The notes beneath the pieces are model-generated. The model had not been told where the DNA came from and made no database searches. It was given only the letters and a program-made list of their open reading frames with translations. The translations under genes and the position numbers were made by a program. A stretch of 23,864 nucleotides of DNA from positions 74,470 through 98,333 of the forward strand of contig DPRS01000031.1 in NCBI GenBank assembly GCA_003537575.1. Reading direction: 5' to 3'. Every line of letters begins with the position of its first letter. Within the stretch, counting starts at the first letter, position 1. Below are positions 23,782 through 23,864 of the stretch, in pieces. Source of the stretch: Oxalobacteraceae bacterium. Lineage in GTDB: Bacteria; Pseudomonadota; Gammaproteobacteria; Burkholderiales; Burkholderiaceae_D.

Positions 23782-23864
23782 ATGCAAGCAACAGAACAAA
23801 CCACGGCGTTTTCAGGCGGCGAAAGGACGGCAGCCGACATCGCCGGCAACGAATTTCTCGCCTT
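23782..23864 (+). CDS. cheW: chemotaxis coupling protein CheW (3' end cut by window)
   Basis: Adaptor that links CheA to chemoreceptors. Only 27 residues are visible, ending GNEFLAF, which matches the start of the CheW fold in Burkholderiales (EFLAFTLG) from memory. ATG 23782 has AAGGAC 7-12 bases upstream and follows the cheA stop by 10 bp. The position directly after cheA strengthens the call; the core domain lies outside the window. Confidence 0.82.
   Translation, partial: MQATEQTTAFSGGERTAADIAGNEFLA

Noticed and set aside
21312..23849. Minus-strand open frame of 845 codons opposite cheA
   Set aside because: It mirrors the whole cheA gene, has the biased composition (Arg, Gln, His, Ala, Asp) of GC-rich antisense frames, and shows no recognisable domain.

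Overview
The window looks like a chromosomal segment of a motile betaproteobacterium of the order Burkholderiales, most likely family Oxalobacteraceae (Collimonas, Herbaspirillum, Herminiimonas or Janthinobacterium type). This is inferred from GC-rich coding DNA, the order flhD-flhC-motA-motB-cheY-cheA-cheW and the style of the proteins. I cannot name the species.

Region 1 (1-6038) is a two-partner secretion locus. It holds the 3' part of a TpsB/FhaC outer-membrane transporter, a 1225-aa FHA-type exoprotein with the TPS domain and a Thr-rich C-terminal tandem repeat, and an overlapping exported FecR-domain protein. A strong hairpin closes the locus.

Region 2 (6044-15617) is rich in nucleotide-second-messenger genes. 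An orphan GAF + GspE/PilB ATPase is divergent from a three-gene set: a class II cyclic-nucleotide phosphodiesterase-like metallo-hydrolase, a GAF + HD-GYP protein and a CHASE2-type class III adenylate cyclase. A membrane-anchored PAS-PAS-GGDEF diguanylate cyclase with a PilJ-type sensor converges on them. Making and breaking of both cAMP and c-di-GMP is therefore encoded next to the flagellar master regulator.

Region 3 (15618-16610) is about 1 kb of AT-rich non-coding DNA before flhD. It carries several plus-strand sequences resembling sigma-28 (FliA) promoters, one matching 15 of 16 consensus bases. A strongly structured stretch ends in an intrinsic-terminator-like hairpin (16262-16292), so a FliA-dependent small RNA or attenuated leader is plausible. 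A REP-like hairpin and a perfect stem-loop just ahead of the flhD ribosome binding site follow.

Region 4 (16611-23864) is the motility and chemotaxis block: flhD, flhC, a membrane-anchored methyltransferase of unknown substrate, motA, motB, a small protein with a CheZ-like DxxxQ motif, cheY, cheA with an unusual 21-residue tandem repeat, and the start of cheW. FlhDC would switch on the regulon, MotAB power the motor, CheA/CheW/CheY pass the chemosensory signal, and the CheZ-like protein would end it. All coding regions appear intact; only the first and last are cut by the window. I saw no tRNA, rRNA, CRISPR array, transposase or prophage gene.
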